From assembly GCA_964403795.1 (NCBI GenBank), contig CAYOHP010000050.1, positions 1 to 40,770 on the forward strand: a stretch of 40,770 nucleotides of DNA, in the 5' to 3' direction. This document shows, piece after piece, positions 8,217-16,588 of the stretch. The notes beneath the pieces are model-generated. The model was not told the DNA's origin. It worked only from the letters and a program-made list of their open reading frames with translations, and made no database searches. The translations under genes and the position numbers were made by a program. Every line of letters starts with the position of its first letter. Position 1 is the first letter of the stretch. Origin of the DNA: CAYOHP01 sp964403795 [NCBI: uncultured bacterium]. Its GTDB lineage: Bacteria; Muiribacteriota; UBA6191; CAZXTJ01.

Positions 8217-10045
8217 GCTCGTGCCTCGTCTCCGGACCTGAGGATCCCGAGGCAGAGGGCCTCGAGTCCCTCACGGGACAGTCCTCCGCTGAGCCTCACC
8301 ATCGAGCCGGGAGGAAGGGTGCGGACCTGCTCGAGGAGGTTGCGGGCCTCCCGTCCCGCCTGGGAACGATTTCCCGTCCTGGCCGCGATCTCCGCGATGC
8401 GAAATCGTGCCATGAAGCACTCGGGATCGAGGTAGAGCGAGCGTTCGAATTCGCGACGGGCGCGGTCGGGCGCTCCCTCCAGATCGGCCATGAGACCGAG
8501 CAGGTAGTGGAGATCGGCGGACACGACTCCCTCGTCCACCAGGGACTTCCCCTCGGCGGCCACGGTCCTGGAGTCCCCCTGGTTCGATGCCAGGAAGAGG
8601 AGGCCGACCCGAGGTCCCGAGGCCGCCGGATCGTACCTCGCTGCCCTCTCGAAGAGGGTCCTGGCTCCCGCAAAATCCTCCTCGTCGAGGCGTCGGAATC
8701 CCTTCTGCACCATCTCGTCGATCCGCCTGCGCAGCTCCTCTCCGGGCCGCGGAAGGAAGCCCGGCGGGGGCATGGTGGGCGGGGTGGGATCGGGTACTTC
8801 GGGGAGCGGGTGGGGCGCGGAGAGGGGCGGCGGAGGCAGGTTCCGGCGCGCAGGATGCGGCTTCTCGAGGTAGAAGCAATCGCGGCCTGCCCGTACTTCC
8901 AAGCCCGTCTCCCTGCCGAGGACCGTCTCGCTCGGCCCCAGGAAGAGCAGACCTCCGGGGGCCAGGGAGACGGCCAGCCTGGAGAGGATCCGGGAGGCGG
9001 TCCCGGGCTCGAAGTAGAGGAGCACGTTGCGACAGAAGATCACGTCGAAGGGTCCGGGCGGTCCCGGACCCCCGTTCGACCAGGCCGCCAGGTTGAGGTA
9101 GGCGAAGCTGGTGACCTTGCGGAGGGTGGGACTGGCCGCCAGGCCATCCCCGTCCCTCACCAGCTGGGACTGGATCCAGCCCGGCAGGTCGTTGCGGATC
9201 GAGGGACGCCGGTAGTGGCCGGCCTTGGCGATCTCGAGGGATTGGCGATTGACGTCGGCGCCCAGGACCGATACCCGCGAGGCGGGGACCGCTTCCAGCA
9301 GGAGGGCCGCCAGACAGTAGGCCTCTTCCCCGGTGGAGCAGCCGGCTGACAGGACCCGGAGGGGCTCCCGGGGATGGAGGTACATGAGGTCGCCGATGCG
9401 TCGTTGCCTCAGCTCCTCGAAGTGGGCGGGAGTCCGATACAGGAAGGTCTCCCCGACGGTGAGGGTACCCACCAGGTGGTCCGGCTCCGGGTCCTCGGGA
9501 CCGACCCTTTCCAGGCGCTCGAGGTAGTGGGACGCATCGGGAAGGCGGAGCACTTGCATGCGCTCCCGGATGGCGTTCCGGATGTCCCCGGTTCGCCGGG
9601 GAGGGAAGACCAGGCCGAACCGGTCCCGGAGGAAATCGAGGAAGGGGTCGACCGGGATCGCGAGATCGGCAGGAGGGGCTGGACAGGCGATCAGACGCAG
9701 GACGGCCCGGCGGAGCTCCTCGGCCCCGGGGTACCGGGGGTAGAGGGCTCCGGCCGAAGCTTGTCCGGTGAGGTGGTCGGGGGACCGGAAGAGGACGATG
9801 GGCACATCGGCCCCCCGCAGGCGGTCCAGGGCGCTGGCGGCCCCGTCCCAGAGGCCATCGACCACGGCAGCCTTCGGACTCTCGCCCAGAGCGGCGGAGA
9901 GGCCGGCGAGATCCGCCGTCCGGGAGGCCAGGCCCCAGCGCTCCAGGGAACGGCCGACCTCGTCGGGGACATGGCCGAGCAGGAGGACGGGACGCCCCCG
10001 CCCCTCGGGCAGGGGAGCGGATCCGACCTTGACTTGGTCTTTCAC
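8213..10045 (-). CDS. cheR: CheR receptor methyltransferase with receiver-like N-terminus and TPR C-terminus
   Basis: CheR transfers methyl groups from S-adenosylmethionine to chemoreceptor glutamates. Counting from GTG 10045 (610 residues): residues 18-120 resemble a receiver fold ([27 protein letters not shown]) but lack the first-strand acidic pair and the late lysine, so probably no phosphotransfer occurs. Residues 133-400 are the methyltransferase, with SAM-binding [29 protein letters not shown] and [12 protein letters not shown] Pro-rich linker and two or three TPR-like repeats follow (about 435-600). CheR-TPR proteins occur in Wsp/Frz-like systems. An in-frame ATG at 10084 would add 13 residues. 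GTG 10045 is preferred because a -10-like TGGTATCGT ends 9 bases upstream of it. This is the first gene of the left-going operon. Confidence 0.93.
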   Translation of the reverse strand: MKDQVKVGSAPLPEGRGRPVLLLGHVPDEVGRSLERWGLASRTADLAGLSAALGESPKAAVVDGLWDGAASALDRLRGADVPIVLFRSPDHLTGQASAGALYPRYPGAEELRRAVLRLIACPAPPADLAIPVDPFLDFLRDRFGLVFPPRRTGDIRNAIRERMQVLRLPDASHYLERLERVGPEDPEPDHLVGTLTVGETFLYRTPAHFEELRQRRIGDLMYLHPREPLRVLSAGCSTGEEAYCLAALLLEAVPASRVSVLGADVNRQSLEIAKAGHYRRPSIRNDLPGWIQSQLVRDGDGLAASPTLRKVTSFAYLNLAAWSNGGPGPPGPFDVIFCRNVLLYFEPGTASRILSRLAVSLAPGGLLFLGPSETVLGRETGLEVRAGRDCFYLEKPHPARRNLPPPPLSAPHPLPEVPDPTPPTMPPPGFLPRPGEELRRRIDEMVQKGFRRLDEEDFAGARTLFERAARYDPAASGPRVGLLFLASNQGDSRTVAAEGKSLVDEGVVSADLHYLLGLMADLEGAPDRARREFERSLYLDPECFMARFRIAEIAARTGNRSQAGREARNLLEQVRTLPPGSMVRLSGGLSREGLEALCLGILRSGDEARA

Positions 10046-10066
10046 GCCTTGGCTACGATACCAGAC
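10029..10066. promoter_or_regulatory. Divergent promoters of the two chemosensory operons with overlapping -10 hexamers
   Basis: On the plus strand, TTGACT (10029-10034) and TACGAT (10054-10059) form a -35/-10 pair with a long 19-base spacer. On the minus strand, TATCGT (10060 down to 10055) is preceded by TGG, an extended -10. The two hexamers share five base pairs, so two RNA polymerases could not use them at once. Predicted starts are near 10066 (right) and 10048 (left). This is pattern matching only; the consensus fit is moderate. Confidence 0.45.
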
Positions 10067-10135
10067 ATGCCCCATCCGGACCATGGCGGATCTGGTCCTG
10101 CCCTTCCGCCCTCTGCCACGCGAGGCGACCCTTGA
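10067..10135 (+). CDS. Possible 22-codon leader ORF before receptor 1
   Basis: A small open frame ([16 protein letters not shown] and a few more residues) begins at ATG 10067, one base after the predicted transcription start, so it would be translated from a leaderless message. Its TGA stop (10133-10135) overlaps the TTG start of receptor 1 as TTGA. This is the same junction type that links other genes in this operon. GAGG six bases before that TTG is inside the small ORF. It could serve as a translational feeder or simply be a chance frame. No homology is recognised. Confidence 0.3.
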   Translation: MPHPDHGGSGPALPPSATRGDP

Positions 10136-11712
10136 GGGGGACGGCCGAGCATCTCCCCCTCCTGGGCGGGATGGCGGGCTTCCTGGCCATCCTCGGTGCC
10201 GCCTACCTGCGACCGGTTCCGGTCCAGCCGCTCAGGGTGGCGGAGAGTCTCATCGGGAAGACGGCCGATGCCCTGCTGCGGTCGCTGCCCGGTTCGCAGC
10301 TCCTGGCGGCGGTACAGGAGGGCCCCGACTCCGTCTCCTACGCTCGGACCCTGGAGATGGTCGCGGGCCGACTGCCTCCCGGGGTCCACTTCGCGATCCT
10401 CAAGGTCCAGGAGGACACCGGCAGGATCTCGCCCATGATGCTGCTCCCGCGCGGCAATCGGACCATCGGCGAGGAGCGGCTCGCGACTCCCCGCGAGCGG
10501 GCCCTGCTGGACCTCAGGGACGCAGGCGCAGTGGTCTCGGATCGGCGGATCGGCTGGCTGGCCCCGGTGCGGGCCGATCAAGGCTACTGGGCGCTGATCG
10601 ACGTGGCGCGGGGGGCGATCCTGGAGGAGGATCGCACCGCCAGTGGGGCCTGGCTGGTCATCCTGATGCTGGCCTGCGGGGCCGGCGTGCTCGCCTCGCG
10701 GGCGGCGGACGGCTACCGGAACCACCTGGCGATCCGGGAGGTGCTGGGAGGTTCCGATCCCACCGGCCTGGAGGCCCTGCAGACCTTGCGGGCGAGCGGC
10801 AATCTCGGAACCGATCTGGCTACGGTCCTCGCGGACCTGAGGGAGAAGCAGGAGGAACTCCGGGGCCACCTCTCCGAGTTCCGCCGGATCTCCGATCAGG
10901 TCGACCAGTCGCTGGAGAGGATCTACGCCGTCAGTCATGAGCAATCCGGAGGCGCCAGTACCCAGGCGGCCGCCATCCAGCAGGTCTCGACCACCGCGGA
11001 GGAGATGGCTGCCACCTCCCGCCAGATCAGCGACAACGCCGCGAGGGTGACGGCCCTGGCCGAGGAGACCGCCCAGGCGTGCGATCGCGGCCACGCCTCG
11101 GTCCAGGACGCGGTTCGGGGCATGGACGAGGTCCGCCGACAGGTGGAAGCGATCGCCAAGCGAATGACGGTCCTGGGAGCCAACTCCTCGAAGATCGGCG
11201 GGGTCACCGCCATCATCGACGACATCTCCAAGCAGACCAACCTGCTGGCGCTCAACGCGGCCATCGAGGCGGCCGGGGCCGGCGAGGCGGGGAAACGCTT
11301 CGGAGTCGTGGCCGTCGAGGTGAAGCGCCTGGCGGACAAGACCGGCACCGCGACCCGGATGATCAAGGACCTGATCCAGGCGATCCAGGAGGACACGGAG
11401 AGCACGGTCCGGGAAACCGAGCTCGGAACCGATTCCGCCATGTCGGGCGCGGAGCTGGTCAAGGTGGTCGGCGAGGCCCTCCATCAGATCGGGGAGCGGG
11501 TCCAGCTCACGACCGGTTCGGCACGGGAGATCCGGGTCTCGACCGGACAGCAGACCCATGCCGCCAGCCAGATGGCGGGGTCCCTGGGACAGATCACGGG
11601 AGCCAGCCGGACCATCGAGGAGAGCACCCATCGCACCGTGGGGGCACTGGTCGAACTCCGCGATCTGTCGCACAAGCTGGTGCAGACGCTGGGACGGATG
11701 GAGCGGACTTGA
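10132..11712 (+). CDS. Methyl-accepting chemotaxis protein 1 (membrane receptor without HAMP)
   Basis: This 526-residue chemoreceptor has a first membrane helix (10-26), an external region of about 145 residues with no recognised sensor family, a second helix (171-188) and a cytoplasmic signalling hairpin. No clear HAMP motif follows the second helix, which is unusual. The hairpin tip (from residue 368, [20 protein letters not shown]) identifies the MCP family. Where most receptors have ARAGE it has AGAGE, so the arginine equivalent to Tsr R388 is Gly. The C-terminal arm is 159 residues from QTN. The start is TTG 10132, with GAGG six bases upstream; an internal ATG at 10171 would cut into the first helix. 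The stop overlaps the next gene (TTGA). Confidence 0.93.
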   Translation: MRGTAEHLPLLGGMAGFLAILGAAYLRPVPVQPLRVAESLIGKTADALLRSLPGSQLLAAVQEGPDSVSYARTLEMVAGRLPPGVHFAILKVQEDTGRISPMMLLPRGNRTIGEERLATPRERALLDLRDAGAVVSDRRIGWLAPVRADQGYWALIDVARGAILEEDRTASGAWLVILMLACGAGVLASRAADGYRNHLAIREVLGGSDPTGLEALQTLRASGNLGTDLATVLADLREKQEELRGHLSEFRRISDQVDQSLERIYAVSHEQSGGASTQAAAIQQVSTTAEEMAATSRQISDNAARVTALAEETAQACDRGHASVQDAVRGMDEVRRQVEAIAKRMTVLGANSSKIGGVTAIIDDISKQTNLLALNAAIEAAGAGEAGKRFGVVAVEVKRLADKTGTATRMIKDLIQAIQEDTESTVRETELGTDSAMSGAELVKVVGEALHQIGERVQLTTGSAREIRVSTGQQTHAASQMAGSLGQITGASRTIEESTHRTVGALVELRDLSHKLVQTLGRMERT

Positions 11713-12176
11713 TCGAGATCGAGAACGGGGGGGGAGCCTTCTCCGTGGCGTCCCTGAAGACCATGGTCGGAATGGGGATCCCGGCGGCGCTCCGGGAAGA
11801 CGCCGGGGCTCCACCCGACGAGGGAAGCCTGGTGGTGGTCGGATTGGTGGGTGCCTGGCGAGGGGCGGTGGCGTTCTGGTTCGACCAGGTCAGCGAAGGC
11901 TTGGCGATCGAGGCCTTCGCCGGCGAACCGGTGGCCGACCCGGCGCTCCGGGACGAGGCGCTGCTCGAGGTCGTGAACGTGGTGGCTGGCCGGGGTGTGG
12001 CGGCCCTGGCGGGCCAGGGCTCGACGGTGTGGCTGACGCCTCCGCTCCTGGCGCGCGGCTCGGCGCTCGATGTCCGGCTGATGAACCTCGAGGGCTGCCG
12101 GTACGGGTTCGGGATCGGGTCCGGATCGGGGGGCTTGCTGTTCTCGGCGGCGCCTTCCGAGGGGAGCGGATCGTGA
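11709..12176 (+). CDS. cheX: CheX-like CheY-phosphate phosphatase 1
   Basis: CheX/CheC/FliY proteins dephosphorylate CheY. This 155-residue protein shows a CheX-like core: [17 protein letters not shown], then the active-site helix [15 protein letters not shown] with Glu87 and Asn90 in the E-x2-N motif, and the TPPLL loop with Pro112 about 21 residues later. The residue four before the catalytic Glu is Glu83, where the family motif has Asp or Ser. The start is TTG 11709, overlapping the receptor stop, with GGAG 6 bases upstream; ATG 11763 is an alternative that would lose 18 residues. The end overlaps cheY as GTGA. Its position beside cheY supports the role. The assignment rests on motif and fold pattern and lacks a profile search. 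Confidence 0.8.
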   Translation: MIEIENGGGAFSVASLKTMVGMGIPAALREDAGAPPDEGSLVVVGLVGAWRGAVAFWFDQVSEGLAIEAFAGEPVADPALRDEALLEVVNVVAGRGVAALAGQGSTVWLTPPLLARGSALDVRLMNLEGCRYGFGIGSGSGGLLFSAAPSEGSGS

Positions 12177-12556
12177 CCCGGGGTCTCAAGGTCCTGCTCT
12201 GCGATGATTCACGTCTCGCCCTCATGAAGCTCTCCAAGGTCTTCGAGGAGCTGGGCTGCCAGGTGGTGTCGATGCACCAGACCGGCGAAGAGGCTCTGGC
12301 GGCCTATCGCAGCGATCCGGGGGGGTACGATCTCGTGACCCTCGACCTGGTGATGCCGGGAATGGACGGGCTCGAGGTCCTGGCCGAACTCCGCCGTCTC
12401 GATCCCGCTGCCAAGGTCCTGATCCTCTCGAGCATCGTGCAGCCCGAGATCGAGGCGAAGGCTCGGTCCTTGGGAGCCGTAGGCATCCTCGAGAAGCCGT
12501 ACGACCCGCCCAGGATCAAGGCTGCCATCGAGACCTTCATGGGGAACTCCTCATGA
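12173..12556 (+). CDS. cheY: Single-domain response regulator CheY
   Basis: This stand-alone 127-residue receiver is the likely diffusible output of the chemosensory system. It has the acidic pair in LLCDDSRL, phospho-acceptor Asp in LDLVMPGMDGLEVL, the conserved Ser in LILSSIVQ and Lys in ILEKPYDPP, so it should be phosphorylated by CheA. No output domain is attached. The start is GTG 12173, overlapping the upstream cheX stop (GTGA), with the strong ribosome binding site GAGGGGAGCGG a few bases before. The stop overlaps the second cheX start (ATGA). It lies between two cheX genes, so kinase output and phosphatase would be produced in fixed ratio. Confidence 0.93.
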   Translation: MTRGLKVLLCDDSRLALMKLSKVFEELGCQVVSMHQTGEEALAAYRSDPGGYDLVTLDLVMPGMDGLEVLAELRRLDPAAKVLILSSIVQPEIEAKARSLGAVGILEKPYDPPRIKAAIETFMGNSS

Positions 12557-13035
12557 GGCCGGAAGTCGAGGCCATCGTCCGGGCTTGTCGGGGGGTGGTC
12601 GCGTTCTTCTACGACGAGGCAGCGGTCTCGGTCGAGGAGGACGGGAGCGTCGGATCGAGCTTCCCCGGAAGCCGACGCATCGTGGTCCTGGGAGTCGAGG
12701 GGGATTGGCGGGGCAACCTGGTCCTGGGATTCGAGCCGGAAGCCTTGCCCCGCCTGGCGGAGCGCTTCATGGGAATTCCCTTCGAAGCAGGGATGGAGGA
12801 CTCCCTGGACGAGGTACTGCTCGAACTGGGGAACCAGATCGCGGCCAGGTCCTGTCGGGAGATCGAGGACCTGGGGATCGGACGGGCCGATCTGACGCCG
12901 CCCTCGCTCCTCCGCTCGTCCGGACCGGTCCGGCTGGCCTGGAACCGGCCCAGCTCCGCCAGGGTGGCGGTCGGGGTCCCGGAGCGCCTGCTGGTGGTTG
13001 CCGTGGGACTCTCGCCCGGACCCGGGAGGGTCTGA
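12553..13035 (+). CDS. cheX: CheX-like CheY-phosphate phosphatase 2
   Basis: A second CheX-family protein of 160 residues. The core IVVLGVEGDWRGNLVLGF parallels the first copy, and the active-site helix DEVLLELGNQIAARS carries Glu91 and Asn94 (E-x2-N), followed 22 residues later by Pro117 in LTPPSLL, the exact family spacing. As in copy 1, the residue four before the catalytic Glu is Glu (87) instead of Asp or Ser. The two copies are clearly diverged outside these blocks, so they may have different partners or form a heterodimer. The start ATG 12553 overlaps the cheY stop (ATGA). It is the last gene of the receptor-cheX-cheY-cheX operon and converges on receptor 2 with a 31-base gap. Confidence 0.82.
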   Translation: MRPEVEAIVRACRGVVAFFYDEAAVSVEEDGSVGSSFPGSRRIVVLGVEGDWRGNLVLGFEPEALPRLAERFMGIPFEAGMEDSLDEVLLELGNQIAARSCREIEDLGIGRADLTPPSLLRSSGPVRLAWNRPSSARVAVGVPERLLVVAVGLSPGPGRV

Positions 13036-13070
13036 GGCCCTCGCCGGGCCAGGCGGGGACGATCCCTCAG
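13032..13070. terminator. Nested inverted repeat over the stop codons of cheX2 and receptor 2
   Basis: CTGAGG (13032-13037) pairs with CCTCAG (13065-13070), and inside lies CGCC (13042-13045) with GGCG (13052-13055). The structure covers both convergent stop codons and their 31-base gap. It could act as a two-way terminator or mRNA 3' end stabiliser. No T-tract follows on either strand, so an intrinsic terminator of the usual type is not shown. Confidence 0.3.
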
Positions 13071-14707
13071 GCCTTCTGGTCGAAGAGCTTCCGGAGCTGG
13101 CTGCAGGTCTCGTCGATCTCCTCGACCGTGGCCTCGGTCACCGACGAGTTCTCGAGGATGGCATCGGCGACCCTGCGGATCTCGTTCATGGCCTCGGCCA
13201 TCTGCTCGGTGGCGGTCACCTGCTCCTGGGAGCTCACCAGGATCGCATCGGCGGCGAGCGCGGTCCGTTCCACCGATTGCCGGATGTCCTGGATCGAATC
13301 GCCGACCCGGTGGACCCGGTCATAGCCCTCGGCCACCGTCTTCTGGCCTTCCTCGGTCAGCAGGATCGCCTTGTTGGTGGAGTTCTGGATGGTGGAGATC
13401 AGGTCCCGGATCTCCTTGGTGCTCTCGTTGGTCCTGGTAGCGAGTCGCTTGACCTCGGTCGCCACGATCGCGAATCGCTGGCCGGCTTCGCCGGCACCGG
13501 CGGCCTCGATGGCGGCATTGAGCGCCAGCAGATTGGTCTGCTCGGAGATACCTTCGATCAGCTTGAGGATCTCGCCGATCTTGCGGGAATCGGCGCCCAG
13601 TCTCTCCATCGAGGACGCGATCCCGGTCACGGTCTCCCGGGCGCCGCGGATGCCGGCGATCGCGCCGTCGACCTCCCGGCGTCCGTGCTCGCAGGCATGG
13701 ACCGTCTCGGAAGCCGCCGCCCCCATGGTCTTGGCGGTCTCGGCCACGCTCCGGGAACTCACCGCGATCTCCTCGGCCGCCGAGGAGACGTGGTGCACGG
13801 AGCTCGCCTGCTGGCCGGCGCCCGAGACCTGCTGACTCACCACGGAGAGGATGGCCGAGGTCGAGTTCCCGAGCCGCCGCACGATGCGTTCGATCTGGGC
13901 CACCAGGTCCCGATTGGCCTCGATCCGGGAGCGGACCGAGCGGCTCAGTCGGTTGAAGGCGACGGCCAGGTCATCGAGTTCCCGGGTGGAACTCGACCCC
14001 AGCGTCTGGTCGAACTCCCCGTCGGCCAGGCGTCGGGCGCCCACCAGGAGTTCGTCGAGGGGGCGCAGGAAGTCCCGGGAGTAGAGGTAGAGCGAGACCG
14101 AGACCACCAGGATGGTGACGACCAGGCCCGTGACCAGACCTCGCTCCAGGGGACTCGCCAGGCTCGCGTCGTAGGGCGTGGCGTCGACCCCCAGCCAGAT
14201 CTCGCCGGCCTTGACCACGGTCGTGGCACCGGCGGTCCCCAGGCCCTGTCTCCGGTGCAGGGCCCGGCGATAGACCACCGCGGTCCCGGCCGGCGTGGCG
14301 ACCCGGCGTCCCGCCTGCCACTCGAGGTCGCTGCTCGAGAGGAGGGGGAGGACCTCCGATCGCATCCAGCGGGCGTCCACCCCCTTGCGGACCACGGTAT
14401 GGCGCTCGCCGAGGTCCGGGCCGCGCAGGGAGACGAAGAGGAGACCCTCGGCGTTCTCGATCACCTCGAGGTCCTCGAGGCCCCGGTCCGATCCCGGGAC
14501 GTCGAGGTTGCGTCCGACGACGGCCGCGAGCAGGCTCAGCATGCTGTTCGCCTGCACATCGAGCAACCGATCGGTGGCCTCCGCCAGATGGGCATGGGAC
14601 GTGATCGAGATCGGCACGACCGACATCGCCACCATGGCCACGATCAGGAGGACGAACTTGGTCTGCAGGGGCAGCGAGGCGCGCCTGGTCTCAGGTCCAT
14701 CGGCCAT
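13067..14707 (-). CDS. Methyl-accepting chemotaxis protein 2 (membrane receptor with HAMP)
   Basis: This 546-residue chemoreceptor has a short cytoplasmic start, membrane helix 1 (17-36), an external domain of about 150 residues (37-188) of unknown ligand, helix 2 (189-210), a HAMP domain (212-262, RPLDELLVGARRLADGEF), and the signalling hairpin with [20 protein letters not shown] from residue 390. It shares with receptor 1 the AGAGE tip (Gly in place of the usual Arg), the EVKRLA block, and an arm of about 157 residues after QTN. This suggests both work with the same CheA and CheW. ATG 14707 lies eight bases after a TATACT hexamer and has no ribosome binding site, so a leaderless message is likely. 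The gene is monocistronic and converges with cheX2. Confidence 0.95.
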   Translation of the reverse strand: MADGPETRRASLPLQTKFVLLIVAMVAMSVVPISITSHAHLAEATDRLLDVQANSMLSLLAAVVGRNLDVPGSDRGLEDLEVIENAEGLLFVSLRGPDLGERHTVVRKGVDARWMRSEVLPLLSSSDLEWQAGRRVATPAGTAVVYRRALHRRQGLGTAGATTVVKAGEIWLGVDATPYDASLASPLERGLVTGLVVTILVVSVSLYLYSRDFLRPLDELLVGARRLADGEFDQTLGSSSTRELDDLAVAFNRLSRSVRSRIEANRDLVAQIERIVRRLGNSTSAILSVVSQQVSGAGQQASSVHHVSSAAEEIAVSSRSVAETAKTMGAAASETVHACEHGRREVDGAIAGIRGARETVTGIASSMERLGADSRKIGEILKLIEGISEQTNLLALNAAIEAAGAGEAGQRFAIVATEVKRLATRTNESTKEIRDLISTIQNSTNKAILLTEEGQKTVAEGYDRVHRVGDSIQDIRQSVERTALAADAILVSSQEQVTATEQMAEAMNEIRRVADAILENSSVTEATVEEIDETCSQLRKLFDQKA

Positions 14708-14714
14708 GGGTCGG

Positions 14715-14720
14715 AGTATA
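14715..14720 (-). promoter_or_regulatory. -10 element of receptor 2, predicted leaderless
   Basis: TATACT (5 of 6 to TATAAT) on the minus strand ends 7 bases before the A of ATG 14707. A start of transcription six bases downstream of the hexamer falls at 14708, giving a leader of about one base. A weak -35 (TCGAAC) lies 18 bases upstream. The flanking GGGTATACTCC resembles the sequence near 16540. Confidence 0.45.
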
Positions 14721-14799
14721 CCCGGGGCCGCCGCGCGGGTTCGAGGGGGGAGGGGGAGGCGGTCGTGCCCAGGGGGGAGGAGAAGGGCCCCTCAGGCTT

Positions 14800-16500
14800 T
14801 CAGAGGGCGCCGAGCGCCTGGAAGGCGTTGCCCAGGTTGAAGTAGGCCGCGGCGTACTCGGGATCGATCTCGAGCGCCTTCTGGTAGGCCGCGATGGCTT
14901 CCTTGGTCTTGCCGGTCTTGCGGAGCGCGATGCCCAGGTTGTTGAAGGCCTGGGCGTAGTCCGGACGGGCCTCGGTCGCCTCCCGGAAGGCCCGGGCCGC
15001 GGCCGGGTAGTCCTTGAGTTTCAGGTGGGCGTTCCCGAGATTGTTCAGGGTCGGGGCGTGGCGCGGGTTCTGGACCAGCGCCTCCTTGTAGGCCTCCACC
15101 GCGCCTGCCGGATCGTCCATGGCGAACAGGACGTTGCCGAGCAGGTAGCGACCCCCGGGTGAGGGATGGAGGGCGAGCGACCGCCGGCAGGACTCGGCAG
15201 CCCCCGGCAGATCGCGCCCCGTGAAGGACTGCCGCGCCTCCTCGAGGAAGGCCAGGGAGGCGGCCTTGCGGACCTCCTGATGGGTCAGCTTAGCGGCCAG
15301 GGCGGGGTCGAAGTTGACCGCAGCCTGGTAGACCTTGACGGCCTTGGCGGGCTGCCCGAGGGCCGAATAGGCCTGGGCGATCAGGTCGTAGGCCTCGGAC
15401 CGCTCGGGGCGCACCGCGATCAGTCCCTTCAAGTCCTTGATGGCGGCCAGATGGAGGCCCTTGTCGATCTGGACCATCGCCAGGTTGAGGCGTGCCTCGT
15501 CCAGGCCCGGATCCTTGGCGACGGCCTTGCGGTAGAAGGCGACGGCGGTGTCGAGCTGGCCGGCATGCACATGGACGTTGCCCAGGTTGTAGTGCGCCTG
15601 CGCGGTCTCGTGGAGGGCCAGCGACCGGTCGAAGAGATGGCGGGCCTTGGCAAGGTCCCGGGCCTGGAAGGCGGCCGTCGCCTGCTCGTGGAGGACGGCG
15701 GCGGTCGGCTCGGCCAGGGACTTGGGGATGCCGGCGATGGCCTTCTCGGATCCATCGGCAGCCTTGGCCATGGCGCGGGCCGCGGCGGTCCGGTCGCCGG
15801 CCGCCAGGTAGGCGGTTCCCTGCCGGATGCGGAGCTCGGGATCCTCGCCGAGAGCCAGGGCCAGCTCCAGCTTGGCGGCTGCGTCCAGGGGCATCTTCCG
15901 GTCCTGCAGCGACCGGGCCTTCTCGACCAGCTCCTCCCTCACCCGGGAGCGGAGGGTCGGGGGCAGCTCGAGCTTGGCCAGGACGCTGGCGTCCATGGAG
16001 ATGGCCCGGGCGAAGAACTGGGCGGCCAGATCCTCCTGGCCCGCCTTCTGGTAGGCCAGGGCGAGGCTGGCGATGGCGGCCGGACTGGCCGGGTTGGCCA
16101 CCAGGGCCTTCTTGAAGACGACCACGGCCTTGGACCAGGACTCCATGTCCATGTAGACCCGTCCCAGGGCCACGAACAGGTCGAAGTCCTCGCCGAAGTT
16201 CCCCGCCAGGAGGAAGTTGCGCTCGGCCTCCGGCAGACGCGCTTCGCTGCGGGCCTTCTCGGCGTCGGCCAGGAAGCGGGCGCGAAGACGGGCCCGCACC
16301 ACCTCGTTCTTGACCGTGGGCACCAGCCGAGGGTTGATCAGGATGGCCTGGTGATAGGCGTCCACGGCCCCGTCCACCCCGTCGGAGGCCGATCCGGGGA
16401 TCGGGGCGGCAAGCAGGGCCAACCCCGCCAGGGCGAGGGTGCCAGGCGAGGGACGCAGGCGGACCTTTCCGGGGATCGTCATGGGCTTCGTTCTTCCCAT
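14800..16500 (-). CDS. Exported TPR-repeat protein
   Basis: A 566-residue protein made largely of tetratricopeptide repeats after an N-terminal export signal ([20 protein letters not shown]; cleavage likely after Ala-Ser-Ala-like residues near 38-42). Repeats are clearest at the C-terminus ([47 protein letters not shown]) and in the middle ([17 protein letters not shown]); about ten can be picked out. TPRs mediate protein contacts, so this is probably a periplasmic scaffold. The frame is open further upstream, but ATG 16500 is chosen because GAGGA lies five bases before it and the signal peptide follows directly; ATG 16482 is possible. It diverges from receptor 3, with a shared palindrome between them. 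Partner proteins are unknown. Confidence 0.85.
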   Translation of the reverse strand: MGRTKPMTIPGKVRLRPSPGTLALAGLALLAAPIPGSASDGVDGAVDAYHQAILINPRLVPTVKNEVVRARLRARFLADAEKARSEARLPEAERNFLLAGNFGEDFDLFVALGRVYMDMESWSKAVVVFKKALVANPASPAAIASLALAYQKAGQEDLAAQFFARAISMDASVLAKLELPPTLRSRVREELVEKARSLQDRKMPLDAAAKLELALALGEDPELRIRQGTAYLAAGDRTAAARAMAKAADGSEKAIAGIPKSLAEPTAAVLHEQATAAFQARDLAKARHLFDRSLALHETAQAHYNLGNVHVHAGQLDTAVAFYRKAVAKDPGLDEARLNLAMVQIDKGLHLAAIKDLKGLIAVRPERSEAYDLIAQAYSALGQPAKAVKVYQAAVNFDPALAAKLTHQEVRKAASLAFLEEARQSFTGRDLPGAAESCRRSLALHPSPGGRYLLGNVLFAMDDPAGAVEAYKEALVQNPRHAPTLNNLGNAHLKLKDYPAAARAFREATEARPDYAQAFNNLGIALRKTGKTKEAIAAYQKALEIDPEYAAAYFNLGNAFQALGAL

Positions 16501-16533
16501 CGGTGTCCTCGGGCCCGGACCGAAGGGGGCGCT

Positions 16534-16550
16534 CCCGGGAGTATCCCGGG
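16534..16550. promoter_or_regulatory. 17-bp palindrome between the TPR gene and receptor 3
   Basis: CCCGGGA-GTA-TCCCGGG is a perfect 7-base inverted repeat with a 3-base centre, in the 88-base divergent gap. On the minus strand its middle reads GATACT (16545 down to 16540), a fair -10 hexamer that would place a start near 16533 and give the TPR gene a leader of about 33 bases. It could be an operator overlapping that promoter. Confidence 0.35.
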
Positions 16551-16588
16551 TTCGCCTGGACGGGCAGGGAGCAGGTACCCTGGGCCGG

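Noticed and set aside
10690-10850. A HAMP domain in receptor 1 after its second membrane helix.
   Set aside because: The segment lacks the conserved Pro and Glu pattern and helix-turn-helix spacing of HAMP that is clear in receptor 2. I could not support it.
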